DNA of 64,000 bases from assembly GCA_008638205.1 (NCBI GenBank), contig VTPO01000005.1, positions 1-64,000 on the forward strand, in the 5' to 3' direction. The DNA comes from Pelagibacteraceae bacterium (GTDB lineage: Bacteria > Pseudomonadota > Alphaproteobacteria > Pelagibacterales > Pelagibacteraceae). Numbering within the stretch: position 1 is the stretch's first letter; each line of letters starts with the position of its first letter. A model generated the notes under the pieces. It was not told the origin of the DNA and searched no databases. It saw only the letters and a list, made by a program, of their open reading frames with translations. The translations under genes were made by a program, and so were the position numbers. Positions 38,547-50,102 of this stretch are shown one piece after another.

Positions 38547-39891
38547 TAAATTAAAGCTATATAATACTCTTAATAGATCCAAACAGACATTTGTACCTTT
38601 AGATGTAAATAACGTTCGTGTGTATGTTTGTGGACCTACTGTGTATGACAATCCTCACGTTGGTAATGCTAGACCTTTAATTATATTTGATTTGCTATTT
38701 AGATTGTTAAACCAAATTTTTGAAAAAGAAAAAGTTCAATACGTCAGAAACATTACTGATGTGGATGATAAAATTTTAGAGTCCGCAAAAAGTCAAAATA
38801 TTTCTATTCAAGATCTTACAAAAAAAGTTATTAAAGATTTTCACGATGATTGTAGCTACTTAAATTGTCTAACTCCGACGAAAGAACCTAAGGCTACAGA
38901 TCACATACAGGAAATGATTGAGTTAACGACAAAGTTAATTGAGAAAAAATTTGCTTATATCGAAAAGGAACATGTTTATTTTGAGGTATCAAAATATAAA
39001 GATTACGGCAGTCTTTCTAATAAAAAAATTGATGAATTGATTTCTGGATCTAGGGTAGAAATTTCGAAATCTAAAAAAAGTCCAGTGGACTTTGTTTTGT
39101 GGAAACCATCTCTTGAAGATGAGCCAGGATGGGATTCTCCTTGGGGCAAAGGTAGACCTGGGTGGCACTTGGAATGTTCTGCCATGTCCGAAAAGTATTT
39201 GGGTAAGGAGTTTGATATTCACGGAGGAGGGTTGGATTTAATTTTTCCACATCACGAAAATGAAATAGCCCAATCTACTTGCGCCAATGAGACCGATCTT
39301 CTTGCAAAATTTTGGATGCATAATGGATATGTAACTGTTAATAAAGAAAAAATGTCCAAATCGGATGGAAATTTTATTACCATCCATGAGCTCAAAGATA
39401 AATTTGATGGACAGGTCATCAGACTGGCTATGTTAAGTACTCATTATACGCAGCCCTTTGATTGGAATAATCAAATTTTAGAGAACTCTTATAAGTCATT
39501 AAATAAATGGTATGATTTTTATTCAGATGAAAATGAAACAATCGATCCTAGTTTGCTAGATTCCCTAAAAGATGATTTGAATACTCCCTTATTTATTTCT
39601 CAGTTGCATAAATTACATCAAGAGGCAATGGATGGAAATATTAAATCAGGAAAGAAACTATCTACAGCTTGTAAATTTATAGGTCTATTTAATGTTAATG
39701 CAGAAGTATGGAAAAATCAAAAAAGCATAAAATCACTGTCTGAGGATGAGGTCAATATATTAGTTGAAGAGAGAAATCTTGCTAGAGATAACAAAAATTT
39801 TAAACGTTCAGATGAAATAAGAGATTTATTAAATGACAAAGGTATTTTAATAGAAGATAAAGAAAATATAACTACTTGGAAGTACAAATAA
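38539..39891 (+). CDS. cysS: Cysteine-tRNA ligase (start trimmed to ATG)
   Basis: VYVCGPTVYDNPHVGNARP, GWHLECSAMS, KMSKSDGNF. Confidence 0.96.
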   Translation: MSSKLKLYNTLNRSKQTFVPLDVNNVRVYVCGPTVYDNPHVGNARPLIIFDLLFRLLNQIFEKEKVQYVRNITDVDDKILESAKSQNISIQDLTKKVIKDFHDDCSYLNCLTPTKEPKATDHIQEMIELTTKLIEKKFAYIEKEHVYFEVSKYKDYGSLSNKKIDELISGSRVEISKSKKSPVDFVLWKPSLEDEPGWDSPWGKGRPGWHLECSAMSEKYLGKEFDIHGGGLDLIFPHHENEIAQSTCANETDLLAKFWMHNGYVTVNKEKMSKSDGNFITIHELKDKFDGQVIRLAMLSTHYTQPFDWNNQILENSYKSLNKWYDFYSDENETIDPSLLDSLKDDLNTPLFISQLHKLHQEAMDGNIKSGKKLSTACKFIGLFNVNAEVWKNQKSIKSLSEDEVNILVEERNLARDNKNFKRSDEIRDLLNDKGILIEDKENITTWKYK

Positions 39892-41501
39892 TGAGCAAAG
39901 AAAAAATTTATCTTTTTGACACAACTCTGAGAGATGGTGCACAAACCCAAGGGGTAGATTTTAGCTTACAAGATAAAATAAAAATTTCTAAAGCTTTAGC
40001 CATGTTGGGCTTGGATTATATTGAGGCTGGATGGCCAGGAGCCAACCCATTGGATACTAGTTTTTTTAACGACCAACCAGATGTTCAAGATTCTACTTTC
40101 GTAGCTTTTGGTATGACTAAAAAAAGTGGACGAAGTGCAGAAAATGATCCTGGATTATCTTCTTTGTTAAATGCCAATACTCGTTCAGTTTGTGTTGTCG
40201 GAAAGACCTGGGACTATCATGTAGATATTGCTTTAAACATTACTAATGAGGAAAATTTAGAAAATATTAAAGAGACTGCCAAGCACTTTGTTAAAAATGA
40301 TAAAGAATTTATATTTGATGCTGAACATTTCTTTGATGGATATAAAAATAACAAAGAGTACGCTTTAAGTTGTATTAAAACTGCTTACGATCAAGGAGCG
40401 AGATGGGTTGTAATGTGCGATACCAATGGTGGAACACTGCCTTATGAGGTAAGTGATATAGTTTCCGAAGTTAGCAAAATTATACCTGGTACTAACCTTG
40501 GTATTCATACTCATAATGATACAGAAAATGCTGTAGCAAATTCTTTGGCTGCTGTTATTGCTGGTGTTAGGCATGTGCAAGGAACATTAAATGGTTTAGG
40601 AGAACGATGTGGCAATGCTAATTTAGTATCAATTATTCCAACATTGCTTTTTAAAAAATATTTTAACGATCGCTTCACAACGTCTGTAAATGAAGAAAAA
40701 ATATCTTATTTAACCAACTGCTCAAGATTATTAGATGAAATTTTGAACAGAAAACCCAACAATAGAGCCGCCTATGTTGGCTCCTCAGCGTTTGCTCACA
40801 AGGGTGGACTGCATGTTTCCGCTGTTCAGAAGGACCCAAAGACCTATGAGCATATAGACCCTATCTTAGTTGGAAATAATAGAACGGTCGTTATTTCTGA
40901 TCAAGCAGGTAGATCTAATATTATTTCAAGATTAGAGAAATTAAAAATTACTGTAGATCCAAAAGATCCTAAAATTCAAAAAATTTTAGATGAGGTAAAA
41001 GATAGAGAATTTTCAGGTTATTCTTATGATGGTGCTGATGCATCATTCGAATTACTAACTAGAAGATTGTTAGGAGAGGTCCCTAATTACATTCAAATTA
41101 AAAATTATGAAGTAAGTGTTGTAAAAAAAGAAGGAACTTCTACCGATTTAAATTCTAAAGCAAAGGTGACTTTAATTGTAGATGATAAAAAGATTGTTTG
41201 TGAAGGAATAGGAAATGGTCCTGTAAATGCATTGGACCAAGCTATTCGAAATAATTTAGAAAATATTGGAAAATATTCCGAATACTTAAAAGACTTAAAA
41301 TTAATTGATTACAAAGTAAGAATTTTGAATACTGGAACAAATGCAATGACTAGAGTTTTAATTGAAAGTTCAGACAAAAGTAATGAGAATTGGTTTACGA
41401 TAGGGGTCTCCCCAAACATCATTGAAGCATCTTTTCGCGCTTTAATTGATAGTATTGATTACAAGCTTTACAAGTCACAAGCTCCTGCAAATTCAAAATG
41501 A
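39891..41501 (+). CDS. cimA: (R)-citramalate synthase (start trimmed to ATG overlapping cysS stop)
   Basis: LFDTTLRDGAQTQGVDFSLQDK, IHTHNDTENAVANSLAAV, GCVQGTLNG-type motif. Confidence 0.92.
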   Translation: MSKEKIYLFDTTLRDGAQTQGVDFSLQDKIKISKALAMLGLDYIEAGWPGANPLDTSFFNDQPDVQDSTFVAFGMTKKSGRSAENDPGLSSLLNANTRSVCVVGKTWDYHVDIALNITNEENLENIKETAKHFVKNDKEFIFDAEHFFDGYKNNKEYALSCIKTAYDQGARWVVMCDTNGGTLPYEVSDIVSEVSKIIPGTNLGIHTHNDTENAVANSLAAVIAGVRHVQGTLNGLGERCGNANLVSIIPTLLFKKYFNDRFTTSVNEEKISYLTNCSRLLDEILNRKPNNRAAYVGSSAFAHKGGLHVSAVQKDPKTYEHIDPILVGNNRTVVISDQAGRSNIISRLEKLKITVDPKDPKIQKILDEVKDREFSGYSYDGADASFELLTRRLLGEVPNYIQIKNYEVSVVKKEGTSTDLNSKAKVTLIVDDKKIVCEGIGNGPVNALDQAIRNNLENIGKYSEYLKDLKLIDYKVRILNTGTNAMTRVLIESSDKSNENWFTIGVSPNIIEASFRALIDSIDYKLYKSQAPANSK

Positions 41502-42211
41502 GTTTGAAAAATATTTCTATTGTTTTAATCAAACCACAGATAGGAGAAAATATTGGGGCTACTGCAAGAGCCATGAAAAATTTTGGCTTAAATAAATTAG
41601 TTATAGTTAATCCAAAAGAAAAATGGCCAAATACTAAAGCGGTGTATACTTCGGTTAAAGCTGTTGATATTATTCACAAAGCAAAAGTATTCAAATCTAC
41701 ATCAGAGGCATTGCAAAAAAGTGACATTGTTTTTGCTACTACTGCAAGAATTAGAAACATGAATAAGAAAATATATTCTTTAGATGAAGCTGTAAAAATT
41801 ATAAAAAAAAGTAAAAAAAAAATATCTATTTTATTCGGTCCTGAAAATGCAGGTCTAAGCAATGAAGATTTAATTAGCGCTAATTATTTATTGAAAATAC
41901 CATCTGATTCTAAATACGAATCTTTAAACTTATCGCATGCCGTGTCGGTAGTTGCTTATAACTTGTACACATCTAAGCAAAAAAAAGTTGTTTATACCAA
42001 TACAGACAAGAGTGAAATTGCTGGTAAAAAAGATCTCTTTAAATTTTATGATTTTCTTATCGGAAATCTGGAAAAAACTCGTTTTTTTAGGCCAATAGAG
42101 AAAAAAGAGTTCATGGTCAAAAGCATTAAGAACATATTCTCTCAACAGCCCTTAACTAAGCGAGAACTGAAGACTTTAATGGGTATTTTCAGTTCTCTTA
42201 AGAAGTATTGA
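41498..42211 (+). CDS. trmJ: TrmJ/SpoU-family tRNA (cytidine/uridine-2'-O-)-methyltransferase
   Basis: IVLIKPQIGENIGATARAMKNFGL, ILFGPENAGLSNEDL, LNLSHAVSVVAYNL. Confidence 0.92.
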   Translation: MSLKNISIVLIKPQIGENIGATARAMKNFGLNKLVIVNPKEKWPNTKAVYTSVKAVDIIHKAKVFKSTSEALQKSDIVFATTARIRNMNKKIYSLDEAVKIIKKSKKKISILFGPENAGLSNEDLISANYLLKIPSDSKYESLNLSHAVSVVAYNLYTSKQKKVVYTNTDKSEIAGKKDLFKFYDFLIGNLEKTRFFRPIEKKEFMVKSIKNIFSQQPLTKRELKTLMGIFSSLKKY

Positions 42212-42224
42212 TTTTAAAGCCTTA

Positions 42225-42252
42225 TTGACAAAAAACCTTTGTTGTTTATAAG
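42225..42252 (+). promoter_or_regulatory. Sigma70-like promoter TTGACA-N16-TATAAG upstream of rpsD
   Basis: Hexamers at 42225-42230 and 42247-42252. Confidence 0.7.
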
Positions 42253-42267
42253 TGCCTATCTTAAATA

Positions 42268-42888
42268 ATGACAAAACGTATACAAGCAAAACATAAAGTA
42301 GACAGACGACTAGGAGTTAATCTCTGGGGCCGTCCCAAAAGTCCATTTAACACAAGAGCATTTGGTCCTGGTCAACACGGACAAACAAGAGCCAGAGGAA
42401 AACCTTCAGATTACAAAATTCAATTACAAGCAAAACAAAAATTAAAAGGTTATTACGGTAATCTAAACGAACGTCAGTTTAGAAATGTATTTCAAGAAGC
42501 TGAAAGAGTTAGAGGTAATACTGGAGAAAATTTAGTAGGAATTTTAGAATCTAGATTGGATGCAGTGGTGTATAGAGCTAAATTTGCTTTAACTGTATTT
42601 CAAGCAAGACAGATCATTAATCATGGACACATTAAAGTAAATGGAAAAAAGGTTAATGTGGGAAGTTATTCATTAAAAGAAAATGATGAAATTGAAGTTA
42701 GAGAATCTTCTAAACAATTAGCAACCATTTTGAGCTCAGTAGCAAACAAGGAAAGAGAAGTTCCAGAATATGTTGTGGTAGATCACAAACAACTAACAGC
42801 AAAATATACAAGAGTTCCTAAAATGGAAGAAATTCCTTACCCTGCAATTATGGAACCAAATCTAGTAGTAGAATACTACTCTCGATAA
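42268..42888 (+). CDS. rpsD: 30S ribosomal protein S4
   Basis: [32 protein letters not shown]4 domain. Confidence 0.97.
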   Translation: MTKRIQAKHKVDRRLGVNLWGRPKSPFNTRAFGPGQHGQTRARGKPSDYKIQLQAKQKLKGYYGNLNERQFRNVFQEAERVRGNTGENLVGILESRLDAVVYRAKFALTVFQARQIINHGHIKVNGKKVNVGSYSLKENDEIEVRESSKQLATILSSVANKEREVPEYVVVDHKQLTAKYTRVPKMEEIPYPAIMEPNLVVEYYSR

Positions 42889-42889
42889 T

Positions 42890-42913
42890 TTACTTTTTAA
42901 AAGTAATTTTTTT
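42890..42913 (+). terminator. Weak AT-rich terminator-like hairpin after rpsD, inside the 3' end of grxD
   Basis: TTACTTTT-T-AAAAGTAA followed by seven T. Confidence 0.5.
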
Positions 42914-43216
42914 ATCTTCCAATAGTTTTTGAAGTTCTTTTTTTTCAAACATTTCTTTTATAATGTCACAACCTCCAACAAACTCACCTTTAATATAAAG
43001 TTGAGGAATAGTAGGCCAGTCACTAAATGTTTTAATTCCATTTCTTAGTTCTTCATCTTCTAAAACATTAATTCCATCAAATGGTACTTCTAAATGTTTT
43101 AAGACATTGCAAACAGCCATTGAAAAACCGCACTGAGGCACATCTGGAGTCCCTTTTAAAAATAGTACTACGTCATTCTTGGAAATTGTTTCTTGTATTT
43201 TTTCGTTTATATTCAT
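42890..43216 (-). CDS. grxD: Monothiol glutaredoxin Grx4 family
   Basis: VVLFLKGTPDVPQCGFSMAVCNVL, WPTIPQLYIKGEFVGGCDII. Confidence 0.96.
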   Translation of the reverse strand: MNINEKIQETISKNDVVLFLKGTPDVPQCGFSMAVCNVLKHLEVPFDGINVLEDEELRNGIKTFSDWPTIPQLYIKGEFVGGCDIIKEMFEKKELQKLLEDKKITFKK

Positions 43217-43446
43217 TATTTTTCCTCTGTTGTTAGTGCTAAAGCATGCAAGTCGGTGCCCATCTTTCCTTTGAGAGAGCTGTATACCATTTGGTGTTGC
43301 TGAACTCTACTTTTTCCTTTGAAGGCAGAAGAAACTATTTTTGCAGAAAAATGATTATCATCTCCAGCAAGATCTTGAATTTGAATATCTGCATCAGGAA
43401 AACCTTCTTTTAATAATTGTTCTATTTCTTCTTGTTTAATTGCCAT
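43216..43446 (-). CDS. BolA family protein
   Basis: GDDNHFSAKIVSSAFKGKSRVQQHQMVYSSL. Confidence 0.94.
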   Translation of the reverse strand: MAIKQEEIEQLLKEGFPDADIQIQDLAGDDNHFSAKIVSSAFKGKSRVQQHQMVYSSLKGKMGTDLHALALTTEEK

Positions 43447-45636
43447 TTAATTTGAATTGTAATTGTAAAACCAATTATTATTTAATTTAATCATTTCATC
43501 AACCGATATCTTGATTTCATCTATAGCAAATTGCTCTAGATTAGTAGAACCTAGTTGAGTCATGCTTATCTCCTGTTCTTTTGCCATTTGAACTAAATTA
43601 TTCAAATCTTCTTTCTTGATCTCGATTATATATCTAGCTTGATCTTCACCGAATAAATATTTTATTCTTTCAGGTCCTGTTAAATTAGTGCTGATTTTAG
43701 CACCTATTGTTCCAGCCATACACATTTCTGCAATTGCTAAAGCAATTCCTCCATCAGAAACATCATGCACAGATTGAGTTAATTTTTTTTCAATAAGATC
43801 TCTTATAAAGAAGCTATTCTTTTTTTCTTCTTGTAGATTCATAGTAGGAGGAGGTCCTTTTTTTAAATAGAGAATGTCATGACATAGAGCGCTCTGGTGT
43901 ATATGACCTTTAGTTTCGCCCACAACGATTAGAAGACTATCAGATGATTTTAATCCATAAGTCATAGTATTATTCACATCCTGAATTAGTCCAACACCTC
44001 CAATAGTAGGGGTGGGTTTAATTCCAACTCCATTAGTCTCATTGTACAAAGATACATTTCCTGAAATCACTGGATAATCTAATTCAGTGCAGGCTTCTTT
44101 AATGCCTTTGATAACATCTACAAATTGTCCCATAATTTCTTTTTTTTCAGGGTTTCCAAAATTTAAACAATTGGTAATGGCTCTAGGCTCAGCACCTACA
44201 GCAGATAAATTTCTATAGGTTTCACATACAGCTTGCATACCTCCCGTAAATGGATGAGCCAAGCAATATCTTGGTGTACAATCTACACTAGCTGCTAATG
44301 CCTTGTTGGTTCCATGAACCCTGACTACAGCTGCATCTCCGCCTGGTTTTTGAATAGTGTCACCCATAACCATATGGTCGTATTGTTCCCAGACCCACGT
44401 TTTGTTAGCTTGGTTTTCGTGGCTTAATAGTTGCTTTAAACAAGTTTTAATATCTAAATCTTTTAATTTTTGGTCCATGTCAATTTCTTGGGGAAGGGGA
44501 GTCGATTCCCATTTTCGATTATATTTTGGAGCCTCATCAGCAAGAGAAGTAATGGGAATATCACAAACTATCTCATCTTTGAAATGAAGAACTAAATTTT
44601 TGCTATCGGTCATTTTTCCAATTACAGAAAAATCTAAATCCCATTTTTTAAATATCTTTTCTGCCTCTTTCTCTTTTCCTTCCTTTAAAACAATGAGCAT
44701 TCGCTCTTGGCTTTCAGAAAGCATAAGCTCAAAGGGTTGCATGTTTTCTTCTCGGCAAGGAACTTTATTTAAATCAATTTCTATTCCTAACTTTCCTTTA
44801 GATGCCATTTCTACAGAGGATGAGGTTAATCCGGCAGCTCCCATGTCTTGAATAGAAACAATAGTGTCTGTCTTCATTAGTTCTAAACATGCCTCTAATA
44901 GAAGTTTCTCTGCAAAAGGATCTCCTACTTGAACAGTTGGTTTTTTAGCTTCAGAATTATCGTCAAATTCTTGAGACGCCATGGAGGCACCATGAATGCC
45001 ATCCCTACCTGTTTTAGAGCCTACATAAATAACAGGATTTCCTATACCACTTGCAATCGATAGAAATACCTTATCTTTTTTAGCTATACCTATATTCATG
45101 GCATTAACTAGAATATTTCCATCGTAACATTCATCAAACTCTACCTCGCCACCAACCGTTGGTATTCCCATACAGTTTCCATAGCCAGCTATTCCAGAAA
45201 CAACCCCATTTAATAAGTATTTCGTTTTTGCATGTTCTGGTCTTCCAAATCGAATGGAATTTAAATTAGCCACAGGTCTAGCCCCCATGGTAAATACGTC
45301 TCGCAAGATTCCACCAACTCCCGTAGCAGCTCCTTGATAAGGCTCTATGTACGAAGGATGGTTATGACTTTCTATCTTAAAGATAGCCACATCCTCACCA
45401 CCAATATCAATTACCCCTGCGTTTTCACCCGGTCCTTGAATTACATATTTATTTTTAGTGGGAAGTTGAGACAACCAAACTCTAGAAGATTTGTAAGAAC
45501 AGTGCTCATTCCACATGGCAGAAAAAATACCAAGCTCTGTAAAATTAGGTTCTCTTCCTATCAATTCTTTAATTTTTTCAAATTCTGAAGAAGTTAATCC
45601 CAGTTTAATAGCTTGATCGACTGACACAGTTTCCAT
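43447..45636 (-). CDS. purL: Phosphoribosylformylglycinamidine synthase, subunit II
   Basis: [48 protein letters not shown]. Confidence 0.97.
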   Translation of the reverse strand: METVSVDQAIKLGLTSSEFEKIKELIGREPNFTELGIFSAMWNEHCSYKSSRVWLSQLPTKNKYVIQGPGENAGVIDIGGEDVAIFKIESHNHPSYIEPYQGAATGVGGILRDVFTMGARPVANLNSIRFGRPEHAKTKYLLNGVVSGIAGYGNCMGIPTVGGEVEFDECYDGNILVNAMNIGIAKKDKVFLSIASGIGNPVIYVGSKTGRDGIHGASMASQEFDDNSEAKKPTVQVGDPFAEKLLLEACLELMKTDTIVSIQDMGAAGLTSSSVEMASKGKLGIEIDLNKVPCREENMQPFELMLSESQERMLIVLKEGKEKEAEKIFKKWDLDFSVIGKMTDSKNLVLHFKDEIVCDIPITSLADEAPKYNRKWESTPLPQEIDMDQKLKDLDIKTCLKQLLSHENQANKTWVWEQYDHMVMGDTIQKPGGDAAVVRVHGTNKALAASVDCTPRYCLAHPFTGGMQAVCETYRNLSAVGAEPRAITNCLNFGNPEKKEIMGQFVDVIKGIKEACTELDYPVISGNVSLYNETNGVGIKPTPTIGGVGLIQDVNNTMTYGLKSSDSLLIVVGETKGHIHQSALCHDILYLKKGPPPTMNLQEEKKNSFFIRDLIEKKLTQSVHDVSDGGIALAIAEMCMAGTIGAKISTNLTGPERIKYLFGEDQARYIIEIKKEDLNNLVQMAKEQEISMTQLGSTNLEQFAIDEIKISVDEMIKLNNNWFYNYNSN

Positions 45637-46311
45637 TTATAATAAAGATTGAAAAATACCTTGACCGTCTACACCACCTAACAGCTGATCAATAGATCGT
45701 TCAGGGTGGGGCATCATACCTAAGACATTTTTGGTTTGATTGGAAATTCCTGCAATATTTAAAAAAGAACCATTAGGATTAGATTCTCCTGAAATGTTTC
45801 CTTCCTCATCACAATACTGGAATACAATTTGGTTATACTCTTTTAAAGATTGTATTTCTTCTTTGCTGGCAAAATAATTTCCTTCATTATGAGCAATGGG
45901 TATAGATAAAATTTTATTTTCAGGTATTTTTTTCGTGAAGGCAGTCTGGTTATTAGTAGTTTTAATAAAAACATTTTTACATATAAATTTTAGTTTACTG
46001 TTTCTTAAAAGGGCTCCTGGGAGCAAGCCCGTTTCTGTTAAAATTTGAAATCCATTACATATTCCAAATACATAACCACCATCTTTGGCATGTTTAATAA
46101 CTTCATTCATAACTTTTGATTTAGATGCCATGCTTCCACATCTCAAATAATCACCATAAGAAAATCCTCCAGGCAGAACAACAAGATCAGACTTAGGTAG
46201 GCTTGTTTCCTGATGCCAGACCATCGTGGTATCAATTTGAAATTTTTGTAAAGCTACTTGAACGTCTCTATCGCAATTCGACCCTGGAAATACGATGACC
46301 GATGCTTTCAT
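45637..46311 (-). CDS. purQ: Phosphoribosylformylglycinamidine synthase, subunit I (glutamine amidotransferase)
   Basis: VVLPGGFSYGDYLRCGSMA, VFGICNGFQIL, MMPHPERS. Confidence 0.96.
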   Translation of the reverse strand: MKASVIVFPGSNCDRDVQVALQKFQIDTTMVWHQETSLPKSDLVVLPGGFSYGDYLRCGSMASKSKVMNEVIKHAKDGGYVFGICNGFQILTETGLLPGALLRNSKLKFICKNVFIKTTNNQTAFTKKIPENKILSIPIAHNEGNYFASKEEIQSLKEYNQIVFQYCDEEGNISGESNPNGSFLNIAGISNQTKNVLGMMPHPERSIDQLLGGVDGQGIFQSLL

Positions 46312-46553
46312 TAACCTATCTTTTTAATTGAATATTCTTCAATGGTGAGGTTCGCCAGAAGTTTTTTGCAAGCCTCTTCTGCTTGTTGGGTTGCCTTTTC
46401 TTCATTGGAATCGTTTACCTCTAAAGTGAAATATTTACCTTGTCGTATATTGGAAATATTGGATAAACCTAAATTTTGAATAGCTCCTTCAACGGCTTTT
46501 CCTTGAGGATCTAAAACCTCTTTTTTAAGAGTAACAAAAATTTCAAATTTCAA
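46311..46553 (-). CDS. purS: Phosphoribosylformylglycinamidine synthase subunit PurS
   Basis: KEVLDPQGKAVEGAIQNLG, RQGKYFTLEV. Confidence 0.94.
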   Translation of the reverse strand: MKFEIFVTLKKEVLDPQGKAVEGAIQNLGLSNISNIRQGKYFTLEVNDSNEEKATQQAEEACKKLLANLTIEEYSIKKIG

Positions 46554-46554
46554 T

Positions 46555-47337
46555 TTATTTTTTAATTTTAAAGTTTTTAGAAATCTTGGTGTTAATTTCT
46601 TTGATATTAGTACCTTCTGGCATGATTCCTAGCCTTTTGGCAACTTCCTGATATGCCTCCATTAGTCCACCCAAGTCTTTTCTAAACCTATCTTTATCTA
46701 ATTTTCTTTCATCTTTTACATCCCACAATCTACATGTGTCTGGACTAATTTCATCTGCTAAAATAACTCTTTTCTCATCGTCTTTCCAAATACGTCCAAA
46801 TTCTAATTTGAAGTCGACTAGTTTAATTCCGACTGCACGAAACAATCCAATTAAAAAATCATTAATTCTAAGGGAGGTGTCTGTTGCAATAGATATTTCT
46901 TCCATAGAAGCCCAGTCATTTATGTCGATATGTTCTTCTGTAACCAAAGGGTCTCCTAATGCGTCGTCTTTGTAATAATACTCAACAATCGGCCTTTTTA
47001 ATTGAGTTCCTTCAGAAATTCCTAGTCTCTTAGAAAGAGAGCCGGCAGCTATATTTCGAACCACAAATTCAATTGGAATAATCTCTACAGCTTTGATCAG
47101 CTGCTCTCTCATATTAACTCTTTTAATAAGATGGGTTTCAATACCCATTTCATTTAATTGATTTAATAAAAACTCTGAAATTCTATTATTTAAAACACCT
47201 TTACCATCAATAACTGCTTTTTTAATATTATTGAATGCTGTTGCATCATCCTTGAAGTACTGAATATAAGTTCCCCTTTCAGGACCTGCATATAAAATCT
47301 TTGCTTTACCTTCGTAAATTTTTTTTCCTCTACTCAT
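46555..47337 (-). CDS. purC: SAICAR synthase
   Basis: [39 protein letters not shown]. Confidence 0.96.
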   Translation of the reverse strand: MSRGKKIYEGKAKILYAGPERGTYIQYFKDDATAFNNIKKAVIDGKGVLNNRISEFLLNQLNEMGIETHLIKRVNMREQLIKAVEIIPIEFVVRNIAAGSLSKRLGISEGTQLKRPIVEYYYKDDALGDPLVTEEHIDINDWASMEEISIATDTSLRINDFLIGLFRAVGIKLVDFKLEFGRIWKDDEKRVILADEISPDTCRLWDVKDERKLDKDRFRKDLGGLMEAYQEVAKRLGIMPEGTNIKEINTKISKNFKIKK

Positions 47338-48629
47338 TTTTTAAATACCCTTGAAAAAATATGATTAACATTTTTAGTATGATAGTTGAGGTCAAACAGT
47401 TGCTCAAGTTCTTTAGTTGAAAGATATTTTTTAATTAACTTATCTTTGCTTAAATTAGTATAAAAATCTTCTTTTTTATCCCATGTTTTCATAGCATTGC
47501 TTTGCACCACTTTATAAGCATCTTCTCTTTTAACACCTTTTTGAGTTAGTTTAAGCATTACGCCTTGAGAAAATACTAGGCCTTTAAATTTATTCATATT
47601 AGAAAGCATGTTTCCTTTGTGGACTACTAAATTTTTAACAACCCCAGTTAATCTATTTAGTAAAAAATCTAAAGTAACGGTTGCATCAGGGCCAATATTT
47701 CTTTCTACGCTAGAATGACTAATATCTCTTTCATGCCAAAGAACAATATTTTCCATAGCGGGAAACACATAACTTCTAACCATTCTTGCCAAGCCAGTAA
47801 TATTTTCGGTCAGTACTGGATTTCTTTTGTGAGGCATGGCGGAAGATCCCTTTTGCCCAGATGAAAAATATTCTTCTGCTTCCAAAACTTCAGTTCGTTG
47901 TAAATGACGTATTTCTGTCGCAAGGCGCTCTGCTGAACTTGCAATAATTCCTAGCACACTAAAAAATTGAGCATGTCTATCTCTTGGAATGATTTGTGTA
48001 GAAATAGGTTCTGGAGTTAAATTTAATTTTTTAGAAACATACTGCTCTACTTTAGGAGTGATATGAGCGAATGTTCCCACTGCTCCTGAAATGGCACAGG
48101 TAGATATCTCTTTAACAGCACTTTCTAATCTTTTTTTATTTCTTTTAAATTCTTCATAATAGGTTGCTAACTTTAAACCAAAAGTAACTGGTTCTGCATG
48201 AATTCCGTGACTACGACCCATGCAAATCGTTTTTTTATGTTGTATCGCTCTTTTTTTTAGCGCCTTTAGAAGGTGATCTAGATCATCTAGTAATATTTTT
48301 CCTGATCTTTGAAGTTGAATATTAAAGCAAGTATCTAATACGTCAGAAGAGGTCATGCCCTGATGAAGAAATTTTGCTTCCGGGCCAACTTTTTCTGCAA
48401 TGGAGGTTAAGAAGGCAATTACATCGTGCTTGGTAATTTTTTCAATGTCATCAATTCTTTTCACATTAATTTTTGATTTTTTTCTTACCTTGGCAGCAAC
48501 TCCTTTTGGAATAATTTTGTATTTTTCCATGGCTTCAGCCGCATAAATTTCAATATCTAACCATATTTTATATTTACTTTCTTGGGACCAAATATTGGTA
48601 ACGATGTCTCTGCTGTATCTTGATATCAT
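47334..48629 (-). CDS. purB: Adenylosuccinate lyase
   Basis: [43 protein letters not shown]. Confidence 0.96.
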   Translation of the reverse strand: MISRYSRDIVTNIWSQESKYKIWLDIEIYAAEAMEKYKIIPKGVAAKVRKKSKINVKRIDDIEKITKHDVIAFLTSIAEKVGPEAKFLHQGMTSSDVLDTCFNIQLQRSGKILLDDLDHLLKALKKRAIQHKKTICMGRSHGIHAEPVTFGLKLATYYEEFKRNKKRLESAVKEISTCAISGAVGTFAHITPKVEQYVSKKLNLTPEPISTQIIPRDRHAQFFSVLGIIASSAERLATEIRHLQRTEVLEAEEYFSSGQKGSSAMPHKRNPVLTENITGLARMVRSYVFPAMENIVLWHERDISHSSVERNIGPDATVTLDFLLNRLTGVVKNLVVHKGNMLSNMNKFKGLVFSQGVMLKLTQKGVKREDAYKVVQSNAMKTWDKKEDFYTNLSKDKLIKKYLSTKELEQLFDLNYHTKNVNHIFSRVFKK

Positions 48630-49402
48630 TAATTTAATTCTTTATCGTGTTTGTTGGACAATGTAAAAACTTCACAACCATTACTAGTTATACCAACAGT
48701 ATGTTCAAATTGAGCTGATAATGACTTATCTTTGGTAACTGCTGTCCAACCATCATTTAATACTTTTGTTTGAAAATTTCCAGCATTAATCATAGGCTCA
48801 ATGGTAAAAACCATTCCTTCTTTAATTTTCATGCCCTGATTTTTTTTACCGTAATGAACAACGCTCGGCTCTTCATGAAACAATCTACCTATTCCATGAC
48901 CGCAAAAATCTCTGACAACTGAAAATCCTTCCTTTTCTACGAAACTTTGAATTTCATAACCAATATCTCCTAAGGTAACTCCTGGTTTTAATATTTTAAT
49001 TGCACGAACCAAAGATTCGTAAGTGACATCGACTAATTTTTTAGCTTTAACCGAAGGGGTGCCCACACAGTACATTCTAGAAGCATCACCATGAAACTCA
49101 TCAATGTAACTAGTGATGTCAATGTTAACTATGTCTCCATCTTCCAATATTTTTTCAGAAGGTATGCCATGACAAACAACATGGTTTACCGAAGTGCATA
49201 TAGACTTGGTAAAGCCTTTATAAAATAGTGGAGCAGAAGTGGCATTGTTTGATTTAAGAAATTCTGAGACAATTTTATCTATGTAATTAGTTGTGATACC
49301 TGGTTTTATTTTATCGTCTAAAAAATCTAAAGCCTGAGCGGTTATGTTGCCTGCTTTTTTTAATTTTTTAAAATCTTCTTGGGAGTATTGTTGAATAGAC
49401 AC
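48629..49402 (-). CDS. map: Methionine aminopeptidase type I
   Basis: NHVVCHGIPSEKILEDGDIVNIDI, CGHGIGRLFHEEPSV, FTIEPMI. Confidence 0.96.
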   Translation of the reverse strand: MSIQQYSQEDFKKLKKAGNITAQALDFLDDKIKPGITTNYIDKIVSEFLKSNNATSAPLFYKGFTKSICTSVNHVVCHGIPSEKILEDGDIVNIDITSYIDEFHGDASRMYCVGTPSVKAKKLVDVTYESLVRAIKILKPGVTLGDIGYEIQSFVEKEGFSVVRDFCGHGIGRLFHEEPSVVHYGKKNQGMKIKEGMVFTIEPMINAGNFQTKVLNDGWTAVTKDKSLSAQFEHTVGITSNGCEVFTLSNKHDKELN

Positions 49403-50101
49403 TTATTTAAATATAATTTTTATTGGTTGATTTACGTAAATTTCTTTCTCATTTACTTTACACGAATAGCTTATAAATTTAACTCCATTTTTTTTAGCTT
49501 TTAAAAAACCCTCATAATACTTGGGGTCTATATCTTTAGCTATTCGAAATTCTTTACAGTCTTCACGCTGCACTAGGTAAATTAAAAAAGATTCGTATCC
49601 TTTTTTTATAGCCTTCTCCAATTCTTCTAAATGCTTCAGTCCTCTAGAGGTTACCGCATCAGGAAATTCTGCAATTCCACTTTGCCTAGACAAGGTTACA
49701 TTTTTAACTTCTAAAAAAGCTTTTTTTGTTTTATTTTTTAATTCAAAATCAAATCTAGAGTGAAGACCAAACTTTACTTCACATTGGTATTCAGAGTAGC
49801 TTTTAATTTCTTTAATAGTTCTTTGCACAATTGCCTCTTCCACTATTCGGTTGGCTAAGTGAGTATTAACTCCAACGTTAGATTTTTTGTCATTAATGAT
49901 TTCTAAGGTGTATTTTAATTTTCTATCAGGGTTGTCCGCAGGTGAAATCCAAGCTTTGTTGTCTTTATCTAAAAGCCCTAGCATGGACCCCGAATTTGCG
50001 CAGTGAGAAATTAGAGTTTTTCCCTTGCTTTCAACATCCGTAAAAAATCTTTTATATCTTTTTTGAAATTTTGACGGTATTAGTTTATTTTTAAATTTCA
50101 T
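49403..50101 (-). CDS. sfsA: Sugar fermentation stimulation protein SfsA (start trimmed from ORF start 50269)
   Basis: KFQKRYKRFFTDVESKG, AHCANSGSMLG-like HCANSGSMLGLLD, FLEVKNVTL; CAT at 50099-50101. Confidence 0.92.
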   Translation of the reverse strand: MKFKNKLIPSKFQKRYKRFFTDVESKGKTLISHCANSGSMLGLLDKDNKAWISPADNPDRKLKYTLEIINDKKSNVGVNTHLANRIVEEAIVQRTIKEIKSYSEYQCEVKFGLHSRFDFELKNKTKKAFLEVKNVTLSRQSGIAEFPDAVTSRGLKHLEELEKAIKKGYESFLIYLVQREDCKEFRIAKDIDPKYYEGFLKAKKNGVKFISYSCKVNEKEIYVNQPIKIIFK

Positions 50102-50102
50102 A

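Noticed and set aside
43447-46553. Split PurS/PurQ/PurL as unusual
   Set aside because: The three-subunit FGAM synthase is the usual arrangement in alphaproteobacteria.
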